From: SAR202 cluster bacterium bin22
Lineage (GTDB): Bacteria > Chloroflexota > Dehalococcoidia > Lucifugimonadales > UBA3495
Direction: 5' to 3'
DNA length: 64,000 nucleotides
Assembly (NCBI GenBank): GCA_002238505.1
Contig: MPMM01000012.1
Coordinates: forward strand, 1-64,000
The first letter of the stretch is position 1; each line of letters starts with the position of its first letter. The notes under the pieces are model-generated. The model made no database searches and was not told the origin of the DNA. It was given only the letters and a program-made list of their open reading frames with translations. A program made the position numbers and the translations under genes. Below, in pieces: positions 50,638 to 59,473 of this stretch.

Positions 50638-51468
50638 ATGGTAGAAAAAGACAACCACATGCGGATAGTGGAGGCAACCCCCCTGGAGCACGGAGCAGAT
50701 TACACCCGCTTCGACATCCCCAGATGGGGCGTAACGTTCCCCATTACCGTCTACCGGATGAACCCGGAACAGCAGCACATGCTCCCACTGAACCAGACGC
50801 GCGTAATGCTGATGCTGGCTCGGTCACTGAAGCACGGCAAGTCGGCCGACCTCCAGGAAAACTGGAACTGGCAGTTCGTCCGCCTGGCCAGCGACGAGGA
50901 AAAGGAAGAATACTACGTCAAGAATCCGCCGGTCAAAAGGGCGGACGTCCGGATGACCGGACCCGCCGGAATGAGCCCCAACGAGGTTTACCGGCACCTG
51001 AGCATACAGCGGCAGACGGCCCTCAAGCTGGCCATGAAGCACGTGCATGCCGTCATCAAGGACCCTACCGAGGAACAGATCCTGGCCACGGCCGGAAGGT
51101 TCGCCGACTGGATCGAAGAGGGCATACTGAACCAGGCAGGGCAGGGCGACCAGCAGCTGGACAAAGCGCAGCCTCTCTACGAGGAGCCCATCGCCGTCCC
51201 CGAAACCGTGGACGAGGCGGTGGCCAACAGCCAAGAGGCCGCTGAAACCAGCTCCGAAGAGGACATCCTGGTGATACCCGAAGACGACGACTCACCGGCG
51301 GGGTTTATGGAAAATCTGCCGGTGGCCGAGCCGGAAGAGAGGGAGGCAAAGGCCCAGGCGGAGCCAGCCAGCGCCAACGGCGCCGCAGCGCTGCCAAGCG
51401 GGCCAGAAGCACCGCAAGCAGAGGAGTACCACGGAGACCCGTCCGAAATGGAATGGAGCCAGAACTAG
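50638..51468 (+). CDS. Unknown protein with acidic C-terminal tail between two nucleases
   Basis: This is a 276-aa protein. The N-terminal ~165 residues form a soluble domain; the C-terminal ~100 are acidic and Glu/Ala/Pro-rich (low-complexity). It lies between two Cas4-like nuclease genes in the same direction with good ribosome sites, so it could be a partner or single-strand-binding factor. No family is recognised. Confidence 0.6.
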   Translation: MVEKDNHMRIVEATPLEHGADYTRFDIPRWGVTFPITVYRMNPEQQHMLPLNQTRVMLMLARSLKHGKSADLQENWNWQFVRLASDEEKEEYYVKNPPVKRADVRMTGPAGMSPNEVYRHLSIQRQTALKLAMKHVHAVIKDPTEEQILATAGRFADWIEEGILNQAGQGDQQLDKAQPLYEEPIAVPETVDEAVANSQEAAETSSEEDILVIPEDDDSPAGFMENLPVAEPEEREAKAQAEPASANGAAALPSGPEAPQAEEYHGDPSEMEWSQN

Positions 51469-51517
51469 GAAGGAAGCTTTCCCAGGGCCAACCAAAATAG
51501 CGGAGGACAACATAAAA

Positions 51518-52543
51518 ATGGCCGAGAAGAGCTGGCAGGAAATGGTAATGGGGGAACTGAGGGAACCAGAGCAGCCGCAGCACCTCAGAGCATCGGGACT
51601 CCACCACTGCATCAGAGCGCTGGCTTACATCCACAGAGGTACTCCGGTCAGCGACCCGCCAGAGCAGGACGACTACAACAAGATGGCCCTGGGAAACATG
51701 GCCGAGATCCTCATAATCAAGAATATGGAGGACGCAGGCTGGGAAACAAAACACACGATCTGCTCGCCGGAAGGACAGCTGGAAGTCAAAATACCCCTCC
51801 CTGACGGCGAGACATATATCCCCGGCCACCCGGACGGCCTGTGCCGCCACAAGATCTACACGCGAAACGCCTGGCTCAACCTGGAATGTAAATCGATGGG
51901 AGTACGCCGCGGCGCGGAGGTCAGGGCCCACGGCGTTAAGGTCCATTACCCCGGGTATATCGTACAGATAGCCCTGTACGCCCAGGAACTGCACCGCATG
52001 GGATTGACCGAGCATCCTCACCACGGCGTGTTCGGATTAATGGACCGGGACGGAAACAGCCTGCCGCCAGACCGGGCAACCTGGAAGGCGGACACAGCAC
52101 AGAAGGCGCTGGAGAAGGCGGCCAAGGCCGCAGCGACCGCCGACAGCGGTGATCTCCCAGACCGGCCCTTCCACGCGGGGTCCACCGAATGCAACATGTG
52201 CGAATTCAGAACGCTGTGCCGCGGAAAGAGGCCGCCGAGGACGGCGGCAATGGCTCCAATAGAGAGCGACGAAAAGCTGGTGCTGGACGCCGCCGCCGAA
52301 TGGCTGGAGGCGAGGCCCTCAACAGAGCACGCCAAGGCGGTGCTGCAACAGACCTCGGATAACCTGGACGGCAGGACCGTGGCCGCCGGTGAAGTGCTGG
52401 CCGGTTACTTCGAACCAAGAAACCGGCCCAAGTACGACAGCCAGCAGCTGGAGGAAAAGGTGCCCCTGGACATCCTGAGAACCTGCGTGAATGAAGGCCC
52501 GCCGGACCGGGGCGCCTTCTGGATACGCCAGAAAAAAAGCTAA
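51518..52543 (+). CDS. Cas4/RecB-like PD-(D/E)XK exonuclease, copy 2
   Basis: This is a 341-aa protein. It shares the layout of copy 1: N-terminal Cys31, acidic residue near 63, Asp106 (GHPDGL), Glu123-x-Lys125 (NLECKS), and CNMCEFRTLC (225, 228, 234). The two copies differ widely in sequence, so the duplication is old, or the two families were recruited separately. Ribosome site GGAGG. It ends at the convergent lipoprotein gene (overlap of 4 bases). Confidence 0.82.
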   Translation: MAEKSWQEMVMGELREPEQPQHLRASGLHHCIRALAYIHRGTPVSDPPEQDDYNKMALGNMAEILIIKNMEDAGWETKHTICSPEGQLEVKIPLPDGETYIPGHPDGLCRHKIYTRNAWLNLECKSMGVRRGAEVRAHGVKVHYPGYIVQIALYAQELHRMGLTEHPHHGVFGLMDRDGNSLPPDRATWKADTAQKALEKAAKAAATADSGDLPDRPFHAGSTECNMCEFRTLCRGKRPPRTAAMAPIESDEKLVLDAAAEWLEARPSTEHAKAVLQQTSDNLDGRTVAAGEVLAGYFEPRNRPKYDSQQLEEKVPLDILRTCVNEGPPDRGAFWIRQKKS

Positions 52544-52908
52544 CTGGGAGAAAGCCTGCGGTCCAGCTGAACCGTACGTTCCTCGTACTCAAGCTCCAAA
52601 AGCGACAGATCGCGCTCAAGCTCAATATCATACTTCCGCTTCTGATTCTCTGGAGCACGCTCCCGAAGACGGGAGGCCCGTTCCTCCAGGGAGTCCTCCC
52701 GGGCGTCACGATACCGGGCAAGCAACTCGTAGGGATCGACACCCTGGCGGTCCGCCTCCCGGATGATCGAAGAAGCGCTGGGCAGCGACGAACTCCCGTC
52801 GTCCTGACTGACCACAATCCCGCATCCCATTACCAGAAGCGAGAGACACAAAGTGACGACGGCTATGCTTAAAACCAAAGGGTAACGGAAAGGGACCGCA
52901 ACACCCAT
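52540..52908 (-). CDS. Small lipoprotein with coiled-coil tail
   Basis: This is a 122-aa protein. The start at 52908 has GGAGGT upstream; the much longer open frame is an antisense shadow. Lipobox LLVMGC (Cys about 27). Ser-rich linker, then a charged helical region (about 50-122) rich in Arg, Glu and Leu. It lies downstream of the AIM24 gene on the same strand and is convergent with the nuclease gene. Function unknown. Confidence 0.65.
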   Translation of the reverse strand: MGVAVPFRYPLVLSIAVVTLCLSLLVMGCGIVVSQDDGSSSLPSASSIIREADRQGVDPYELLARYRDAREDSLEERASRLRERAPENQKRKYDIELERDLSLLELEYEERTVQLDRRLSPS

Positions 52909-52990
52909 AGATAGACCTCCGCGATAAGACAGATTAGGAAAAGCAGCAGAGCCAGAGAGACTCCAACCAGGGGCAAATACCGGAGACAGC

Positions 52991-53668
52991 TCAGCCCGTC
53001 GGAACAAACTTCCGGACCAACCGCTCCAGCAAGTCCAAGTTGCCAGCCTGCACCCAAACGGAGCCCGAGCCTGCAAACTTGAGGACAACACCCTCTCCGC
53101 CAAGCAACAGAGTGGCCAGACCAGGCATCTTACCGATGCTGTAATCCACGCCGCCGTCAAAGGCGACCAGGTGCCCGGTATCAACGACCAGCTCACCGCC
53201 GGCCTCACTAACGCGGACCTCAGTAATACCGCCGTAAGCCCCGCACCAGACGAAGCCTCCGCCACCGGCAGCCCGCATGCGGGTAAAGAACGCGGACTCC
53301 CCCGAGAACATGGAACCCAGACCCTGGAAGTCAGCGTCCGGCTTCAGATCGCCGGTATAAGCAAGCAACGCGCCAGCTTGAAGGAGCACCTCCTGATAGG
53401 GCTCAACCCACAGCTCGGCAACGGAACCCGGGACCGGGGGCGACAACGCCACCCAGCCGCCGGACGGACCACCGGAAAAGGAATTGAGAAAGAAGGATTC
53501 GCCGGTGAGCTTCCGCTCCAAACCGCTTAAAAAGCCACCCTTACCGCTACTCATACGGACTCCCTGACAGGAGACCATGGCGCCAGGCTCCGCCATGAGC
53601 GCCTCCTCCGGATCGAGCCACACAGTGACCATCGGGAATCCACCCTGCTCCGAATGTTCAGTACGCAC
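52991..53668 (-). CDS. AIM24 family protein
   Basis: This is a 225-aa protein. Members of this family (TIGR00266/AIM24) are small beta-sandwich proteins found in bacteria and mitochondria; their role in bacteria is unclear. The pattern fits: V-LDPEEALMAEPGAMVSCQG near the start, several Gly-rich turns, and a Trp-rich end. GTG at 53668 is the best start (GGGGGG 5 nt upstream). The longer open frame to 53740 adds a poorly matching leader. Divergent from the DsbA-like lipoprotein gene. Confidence 0.8.
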   Translation of the reverse strand: MRTEHSEQGGFPMVTVWLDPEEALMAEPGAMVSCQGVRMSSGKGGFLSGLERKLTGESFFLNSFSGGPSGGWVALSPPVPGSVAELWVEPYQEVLLQAGALLAYTGDLKPDADFQGLGSMFSGESAFFTRMRAAGGGGFVWCGAYGGITEVRVSEAGGELVVDTGHLVAFDGGVDYSIGKMPGLATLLLGGEGVVLKFAGSGSVWVQAGNLDLLERLVRKFVPTG

Positions 53669-53760
53669 GCTAACCCCCCTGTTCAAGGGCCACCGGCCCA
53701 AAAAAGATAGAACCGGAAATGAAAGGCAGGACCGGCCCAAAAAAGGATAACATCAGGGCC

Positions 53761-54399
53761 ATGAACGTGACTTTCACAAAACGACTTAAAAAAATGCTCG
53801 GGCCCACGACCCTGATCATGCTGGCCGCAGCGCTAATGGCGTGCCAGGAAGAAGAGGCCGCCCGACGGCCGGGACCATCGGAACCGACGCCAACACTGAC
53901 CGAATACGGGGACTTCCAATGCAGCTACTGCGCCGCCTTCGCCCTGCTGATAATGCCCGAAATTAAAACGGAGTTCCTGGACACCGGACTGATGAGATTC
54001 GAGTACAAGCACTTACCCATACTGGGGCCCGGGTCATGGGCCGCGGCCAACGCTGCGGAATGCGCCCGCGAACAGGACGCCTTCGATGAGTACCATGACA
54101 GCCTATATACAAATGCGGCCCACGGGACCCTGAGTACGGACCTGCAAGGCCTGATGGCAATAACGGAAGACACGCAGCTGGACCAGGAGGACTTCGAAGA
54201 CTGTCTACGGGACCAACGCCACCAGGCAACCGTGGAAGCAGACCGGGACGAGGCCCGGCGGATAGGCGCAAGGGGGACACCAACGCTGGCCGTGGACGGC
54301 CACATAATCGAATGGACGTCCTACCGGAACCTGAAAACCCAGCTCAACGAGTGGGTCGAGCACTACAACAGCCAAGCAAGAAAGGGGAGCGGAGCGTGA
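53761..54399 (+). CDS. DsbA-like thioredoxin-fold lipoprotein
   Basis: This is a 212-aa protein. Lipobox ALMAC (Cys28) after a basic start; thioredoxin motif CSYC (54-57) preceded by TEYGDFQ, and cis-proline region GTPTLAV near the C-terminus, as in DsbA/DsbG-like oxidoreductases. It probably assists disulfide formation in exported, Cys-rich conjugation proteins. An ATG at 53719 is a possible longer start but 53761 gives the better signal peptide. The TGACTTTCACAAAACGA box overlaps its first codons. Confidence 0.82.
   Translation: MNVTFTKRLKKMLGPTTLIMLAAALMACQEEEAARRPGPSEPTPTLTEYGDFQCSYCAAFALLIMPEIKTEFLDTGLMRFEYKHLPILGPGSWAAANAAECAREQDAFDEYHDSLYTNAAHGTLSTDLQGLMAITEDTQLDQEDFEDCLRDQRHQATVEADRDEARRIGARGTPTLAVDGHIIEWTSYRNLKTQLNEWVEHYNSQARKGSGA
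53768..53784. promoter_or_regulatory. TGACTTTCACAAAACGA box at the DsbA-like gene start
   Basis: Matches the 16-base box at 37896-37911 except for one extra A. It lies inside the first codons of the lipoprotein gene if 53761 is the start, so it is either an operator or coincidence. Confidence 0.3.
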
Positions 54400-54485
54400 C
54401 AGGGCAAAAAGCATTCCAACGGCACGAAAAACCGGCGAGGCCGACAAAGGCCAAGCCCGACAAGAAAAGAAAGGCTCCATGCTAG
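54396..54485 (+). CDS. Tiny basic ORF overlapping the DsbA-like gene
   Basis: A 29-codon frame starting GTG at 54396, overlapping the DsbA-like stop (GTGA), with GGGGAGCGG upstream. The peptide is Lys/Pro-rich (PARPTKAKPDKKRK). Composition resembles the tiny ORF at 38564. Possibly a real coupled microprotein. Confidence 0.35.
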   Translation: MTGQKAFQRHEKPARPTKAKPDKKRKAPC

Positions 54486-54572
54486 GATAGGCTACCCACA
54501 ACCACCACAGCGCGGACAGGCATGGACCAAGCACCCGTAACAGCCGACGATGACGGCGAAAGGAGGCTACCC

Positions 54573-55253
54573 ATGCTGAAAAGAAGAGTTGACTACGAGC
54601 CGGAGGCCAAGGTGCCCGAGACAAGGTTGGAACTGATCCACAACCTGATCCACCACTGCGACCGCTGCCCGCTCCACAGGGAGCGGATTCACGCCGTCCC
54701 CGGCACCGGGCCCGAATCGGCAGAGATATTCATGCTGGGCGAGGGCCCCGGCAAGAACGAGGACGAGGAGGGCAAGCCCTTCGTCGGCCGGGCCGGCAAA
54801 CTGCTGGACGAGCTGCTTGCGTCAGTCGAAATGACGAAGCAGGACATCTACATAACCAACATAATCAAATGCCGCGCCCCGGGAAACCGGGACCCGCTGC
54901 CGGAGGAGCAGGAAGCATGCAGCCGCTTCCTTAGAATGCAGCTGACGACGCTTGAACCGCTTCTAGTCGTAACCATGGGCCAGTTCGCCCTCTCCCACTT
55001 CCTGCCGGGGGAACCCATCGGCAAAGCCCGGGGACGGCTACGCAACGTAGGCGGACAGCTGGTGTATCCGGTAATACACCCGGCCGCAGCGCTGAGGAGA
55101 GGAGACTTCCACGAATGGGCCAAGGAAGACTTCCTGAGACTGCCCGCCATACTGGAGCAGGCAAGAAGCGAGCCTCCGGCCGAGGAAAACCCGAAGGTCA
55201 GAACCCCCAGAAAGCCGCCCAACGACGAAGACAGGCAGCCGACCCTGATCTGA
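54573..55253 (+). CDS. Type-4 uracil-DNA glycosylase with Fe-S cluster
   Basis: This is a 226-aa protein that removes uracil from DNA. Fe-S cysteines at 29, 32, 100 and 116 (CDRC, IKC, EAC), active-site motif GEGPGKNEDEEG (57-68) and the C-terminal HPAA (169-172) are as in family 4 UDG (UdgA). About 35 extra residues at the end are charged and Pro-rich. The ribosome site AAAGGAGG precedes ATG 54573 (the open frame begins at 54522). It opens the DNA-precursor and repair group (54573-61482). Confidence 0.88.
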   Translation: MLKRRVDYEPEAKVPETRLELIHNLIHHCDRCPLHRERIHAVPGTGPESAEIFMLGEGPGKNEDEEGKPFVGRAGKLLDELLASVEMTKQDIYITNIIKCRAPGNRDPLPEEQEACSRFLRMQLTTLEPLLVVTMGQFALSHFLPGEPIGKARGRLRNVGGQLVYPVIHPAAALRRGDFHEWAKEDFLRLPAILEQARSEPPAEENPKVRTPRKPPNDEDRQPTLI

Positions 55254-55284
55254 AAACCAAACAAGTAAAGGAGCCCGCAGGACC

Positions 55285-58200
55285 ATGAACGACACCATAA
55301 CGAACCGGAAACGAATAGCCGACGCGATGACGGCCGCCGGCATAGCCCAGCGGATAAACATGGGCCAGGCCCATACCTCGGAAAACTCCGTAGTGGTGCT
55401 CAAGCGCAGGTACCTCAGGAAAAACAACCAAGGCGAGGCCATCGAACAGCCCAACCACATGTACGAAAGGGTGGCCGACAACCTGGCCCAGGCCGAGCTG
55501 TTCTACAACGCCAGCGAGGAGGACCGACGGGCCGTGAAAGGCCAGTTCTTCGACGTGATGAGCCGCCACGACTTCCTGCCCAATTCGCCGACGCTCATGA
55601 ACGCCGGCCGCGAGCTCCAGCAGCTCTCAGCATGCTTCGTGTTGCCCGTGAACGACTCTATTGAGTCGATATTCACGAGCGCCAAGGACACCGCCATCAT
55701 CCACAAGTCAGGCGGCGGCACCGGCTTCTCCTTCTCCAGAATCCGCCCAGCCGGAGACCGGGTGGGAACCACCGGCGGCGTAGCCTCAGGGCCCGTGAGC
55801 TTCATACGGGTATTCGACACCGCAACCGAGGTGGTGAAGCAGGGCGGGACCCGCCGCGGAGCCAATATGGGAATCCTGGACATATCCCACCCGGACATCC
55901 GAGAATTCATAGAGGCCAAGAATACCGGCGAGTTCCTGCAGAACTTCAATATCTCCGTGGGCGTAAGCGAGGACTTCATAGCGGCCGCACTGGCCGGCGA
56001 AGACTACGACCTGATCAATCCGGCGACCCGCGAGGTCACCGGAAAAGCGAACGCCCGGGAAATTTTCGACCTGATAGTGGACAACGCGTGGGCCACCGGC
56101 GACCCGGGGCTGGTCTTCCTGGACCGGATAAACCGGGACAACCCCAACCCCCAGATCGGCAGGATCGAAAGCACCAACCCCTGCGTCACCGGAGACACGC
56201 TGGTTATGACAACCGAGGGACCCATTCCGGTCAGAGAGCTGGTCGACGTCCACTTTGACGCGCTGCTCCACGGCGCCCCCTACCCGTCGGGACCCAACGG
56301 CTTCTTCGCCACCGGCGCCAAAGAAGTCATACAAATCGTCGGAACGCCGAACCCAGGAACACCGGCAATCACGTTGACCAGGGACCACCTGGTACGCAGA
56401 ATCAGCAACGGGCACACCGAATGGATACCGGCCGGAGAAATACGGCCCGGAGACAAGCTCGAGCTGAACAACCACGAGCTGGCACACCAGGAAGATCCAA
56501 GGGCCATCGGCCAAGCAGCAGTGGAACAGGCCAGAGACAGAGCCCCGTTCTGGGGCAACCGACTGGAAGACCTGCTCTCCCACGCCGTTCTAGCAGTCAA
56601 CGAACACAACAGCAGCGAAGAGACCTCCTGGGACCAGAGACTGCCAGCCCAGGCCGCAACGGTCCTGCTGGACAGAACCAACGCCAATCACGTAGCGACG
56701 AAGGAAATCCTGATCAGGACGTCCAGAAGCACAGAACTGGAGGCCTGGCTACACCAGGTGTCCCGTTGGAACGAAGAGGCTTACAACGAGTGCGCCGTCA
56801 AAGCGGTGGAAATAGCCGACGGGCTATCCCCAACGGCCTTCCACGCCCCCAGGTTCACCACAGTAACAGCAATAGTGGAAGCAGGAACGCAGGAGGTATA
56901 CGACGTCCAGATACCCGGCGCGAACGCCTTCGACGGCAACGGGTTCGTGCTGCACAACTGCGGAGAACAGCCGTTGGCGCCCTACGAGTCCTGCAACCTG
57001 GGCTCCATCAACCTGGCCAGGATGGTCCGCTACACGGAAACAGGAGCCGAGATCGACTACGAAAAACTGGAGGAGACCACCCGCATAGCGGTCAGAATGC
57101 TCGACAACGTCATCGACATGAACAACTACCCGCTGAAGGAGATCGAGGATATGACCCGCCGCACCCGGCGCATCGGGGTCGGTATCATGGGATTCTCCGA
57201 CCTTCTGGTGCAGCTCGGAATCCGTTACGACTCCGAGGAGGGACTGCAGATAGCCGAGGACGTGATGAGCGCCATCCAGCGCATGACCCACGAGGCCAGC
57301 CACGAGCTGGCCAGCGAACGCGGCACCTTCCCGGAATGGGACCACTCCCTCTACAACAGCGGGGATAACCCCCGCCAGATGCGCAACTCGGCGCCGGTAA
57401 CCATCGCGCCAACGGGGACCATCAGCATAATCGCCGACGCCTCCAGCGGCATTGAACCCCTGTTCGCGCTATCCTACGTCCGAAACGTCATGGACAACAC
57501 CAAGCTGTACGAAGGCTATTCCTACTTTGAGGCCGTCGCCAGGCACCACGGCTTCTACAGCGCCGAGCTGATGGAACAGCTGAGCCAGAAGGGAACGCTG
57601 CAGGAACTGGAAGCCCCGGACTGGGCCAAGGAGATATTCAGGACCTCCCACGACATATCGCCCGACTGGCACGTAAGGATGCAGGCCGCCTTCCAGAAAT
57701 ACACCGACAACTCGGTGTCAAAAACGATCAACTTCCCCAACGAAGCCACCCGCGAGGACGTAATGGAAGCCTACCTGCGGGCCTACGAGACCGGCTGCAA
57801 GGGGATTACGGTCTACCGGGACGGCAGCAAGGAGAACCAGGTCCTGAGCACCGGGGCCACCGGCACCGCCGAGTCCGACGTTGACGAAGACAACGTTGTG
57901 CTCTACGCGCGGAACCGTCCCCGCATAACGTCGGGAAAAACGGAACGCTTCCACACCGGTCACGGCTCCATGTACATCACCATCAACGACGACGAGAAGG
58001 GCAAGCCCTTCGAGGTATTTGCCAACCTGGGAAAGGCCGGTGGATGCGACTCGGCGCAGCTGGAGGCCATCTGCCGGCTGGCCTCCATGGCCCTGCGGGC
58101 CGGCGTATGCGAGACCGAGATCATAAGCAACCTGCTGGGAATAACCTGCTGCCCCGCGTGGGACAACGGCATCCAGATCCGGTCGGCGCCCGACGCGGTG

Positions 58201-58398
58201 GCCCGGGCCTTGATAAACCAGGCCACCAACCAGGTAGAGGTCAAGGCGCCGGAGGCCATCCAGATGGGGCTGGAAGCCATGTTCACCACGGTAGAGAACG
58301 AAGTGCAGAACAAATGCCCCGACTGCAACGGCAAGGTGATTTACAAGGAGGGCTGCCTCTCCTGCGTCGACAACTACTGCGGCTGGAGCAAGTGCTGA
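55285..58398 (+). CDS. nrdJ: Class II (B12-dependent) ribonucleotide reductase with intein
   Basis: This is a 1037-aa precursor. The reductase (about 778 residues after splicing) carries the early active-site cysteine in LSACFVLP, ESCNLGSINL, the NPCGEQ active-site motif (split by the intein), a TSCPD-type domain (GSMYITINDDEKG) and C-terminal zinc/redox cysteines (CPDC, CLSC, NYCGWSKC). It reduces ribonucleotides to dNTP precursors without oxygen. An intein interrupts NP/CGEQ between residues 299 and 559. The ribosome site AAGGAG precedes the ATG. It is followed by DUF1937, ThyX and Dcd, completing a dNTP supply set. Confidence 0.92.
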   Translation: MNDTITNRKRIADAMTAAGIAQRINMGQAHTSENSVVVLKRRYLRKNNQGEAIEQPNHMYERVADNLAQAELFYNASEEDRRAVKGQFFDVMSRHDFLPNSPTLMNAGRELQQLSACFVLPVNDSIESIFTSAKDTAIIHKSGGGTGFSFSRIRPAGDRVGTTGGVASGPVSFIRVFDTATEVVKQGGTRRGANMGILDISHPDIREFIEAKNTGEFLQNFNISVGVSEDFIAAALAGEDYDLINPATREVTGKANAREIFDLIVDNAWATGDPGLVFLDRINRDNPNPQIGRIESTNPCVTGDTLVMTTEGPIPVRELVDVHFDALLHGAPYPSGPNGFFATGAKEVIQIVGTPNPGTPAITLTRDHLVRRISNGHTEWIPAGEIRPGDKLELNNHELAHQEDPRAIGQAAVEQARDRAPFWGNRLEDLLSHAVLAVNEHNSSEETSWDQRLPAQAATVLLDRTNANHVATKEILIRTSRSTELEAWLHQVSRWNEEAYNECAVKAVEIADGLSPTAFHAPRFTTVTAIVEAGTQEVYDVQIPGANAFDGNGFVLHNCGEQPLAPYESCNLGSINLARMVRYTETGAEIDYEKLEETTRIAVRMLDNVIDMNNYPLKEIEDMTRRTRRIGVGIMGFSDLLVQLGIRYDSEEGLQIAEDVMSAIQRMTHEASHELASERGTFPEWDHSLYNSGDNPRQMRNSAPVTIAPTGTISIIADASSGIEPLFALSYVRNVMDNTKLYEGYSYFEAVARHHGFYSAELMEQLSQKGTLQELEAPDWAKEIFRTSHDISPDWHVRMQAAFQKYTDNSVSKTINFPNEATREDVMEAYLRAYETGCKGITVYRDGSKENQVLSTGATGTAESDVDEDNVVLYARNRPRITSGKTERFHTGHGSMYITINDDEKGKPFEVFANLGKAGGCDSAQLEAICRLASMALRAGVCETEIISNLLGITCCPAWDNGIQIRSAPDAVARALINQATNQVEVKAPEAIQMGLEAMFTTVENEVQNKCPDCNGKVIYKEGCLSCVDNYCGWSKC
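56182..56958 (+). other. Intein in the reductase gene (nrdJ)
   Basis: The intein is residues 300-558 (259 aa). It starts with Cys (CVTGDTLV), has the N-terminal splicing block TLTRDHLV, ends FVLHN before the +1 Cys of CGEQ, and has the DVQIPGANAFDGNGF block. No LAGLIDADG motif can be seen in the roughly 110-residue middle, so any homing endonuclease has been lost or is degenerate. The insertion point (NPCGEQ) is a known site for reductase inteins, because it is highly conserved. Confidence 0.9.
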
Positions 58399-58438
58399 CC
58401 ACACCAAAAAAGAAGCCACGGACCAGGAGAAGCTTCCA

Positions 58439-58933
58439 ATGACAGGAAAAGGACTGCCCAACACTCCCCCGGACATCGAAGGCCCCAACGGCGACTTCAA
58501 CCGTTACATGCAGGGCCTGAACCGGCCGATACCCGGCTACGTTTACCTGGCAGCGCCCTACTACAGCGAAAACAAGAAGCTGATGGCGCTGAGACGCGAG
58601 GCAATCGCCAAAATGGCAAAGGCGATCATCGGACAGGGCAACGCAGTATTTTCCCCAATAGCCTACACCGTGAAACTGGAGGAAGACGGGATCCACCACC
58701 CGGACGGATGGTACACCCTTGACATGAGCTTCCTGGCCGCGGCGGCCGGGGTTGTCCTGCTCTGCCTGCCCGGCTGGGAGGAGAGCAAGGGAGTCCTCAC
58801 GGAACTGGGCTTCGCAAGAGGAAAAGCGACCCCGATCGCGGTAGTAGACCACAGGGAAATGGAAGAGGCCATCGGCGCCGACCAACTCGAGATGATGAGA
58901 ACCATCTGGAATCAAACCAAAGGGTGCAGCTGA
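58439..58933 (+). CDS. DUF1937 nucleoside 2-deoxyribosyltransferase-like protein
   Basis: This is a 164-aa protein. The start of the fold (GYVYLAAPYYSENKKL) and the acid-containing strand (LDMSFLAAAAGVVLLCLPGWEESKGVLTELGFA) match the DUF1937/2-deoxyribosyltransferase-like group, which salvages or remodels nucleosides. The context (between the reductase and ThyX) supports nucleotide metabolism. The ribosome site AGGAG is good. It is directly followed by the next gene (start touches the stop). Confidence 0.75.
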   Translation: MTGKGLPNTPPDIEGPNGDFNRYMQGLNRPIPGYVYLAAPYYSENKKLMALRREAIAKMAKAIIGQGNAVFSPIAYTVKLEEDGIHHPDGWYTLDMSFLAAAAGVVLLCLPGWEESKGVLTELGFARGKATPIAVVDHREMEEAIGADQLEMMRTIWNQTKGCS

Positions 58934-59473
58934 ATGACGGCGCCGCCGGCCAGAAGCGGCAAACAAGATGAAGCAAGGGCCGTAACGGACCTGCTCCGCA
59001 AGGGCCGGAACTACCGGGAGCTGAGGCTCGACCACCAGATGAGGAAGGGGCGCGGGGACTTCCACGACCACCCCAACGCCCAGGCGGGATTCCACAACAT
59101 ACAGATAGCCATCGACAGATGGAGGAAAACCTGGAAGGCCCGAATGAAACTGCAGGGCAGGGAGGTTCACTCTACACCAGCCGCCGGGCCCTGGCAGAGC
59201 GAGTGCTCCGGCCCCTACAGGATGGAGGAGACCCGCAACGTCCGTTACCTGCGGGCCTGCCTGGAATACGCCTGGGCGAGGGAGAACAAATGGGACAGCA
59301 ACGCGGCCCAGAAACGGGTGCAGGTCACCGCCTGCCGACTGCCCACGCTGAAAGCAGCAACGGAAGCACGAGACCGACGAAAAATGGCGCCGGAAACGGG
59401 AACGAAAACCGCCGCCGGTACCCCGCGAAGGAATGGAGAAACCAATGACACAAAGCCGGCTGCCGGAAATTGA
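58934..59473 (+). CDS. Small basic protein, unknown
   Basis: This is a 179-aa basic protein. Contains HDHP, Trp and Arg-rich stretches (RWRKTWKARMK) and three cysteines. No family is recognised. It starts one base after the DUF1937 stop and overlaps the ThyX start, so it is an integral part of this operon; perhaps a small DNA- or RNA-binding factor. Confidence 0.55.
   Translation: MTAPPARSGKQDEARAVTDLLRKGRNYRELRLDHQMRKGRGDFHDHPNAQAGFHNIQIAIDRWRKTWKARMKLQGREVHSTPAAGPWQSECSGPYRMEETRNVRYLRACLEYAWARENKWDSNAAQKRVQVTACRLPTLKAATEARDRRKMAPETGTKTAAGTPRRNGETNDTKPAAGN

Noticed and set aside
49554-52543. CRISPR-Cas locus because of Cas4-like nucleases
   Set aside because: No repeat-spacer array and no Cas1, Cas2 or effector genes in the window.
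52869-53057. Short hydrophobic frame between the AIM24 and lipoprotein genes
   Set aside because: It overlaps both neighbours, has no ribosome site, and the hydrophobic stretch may be chance; cannot be supported.
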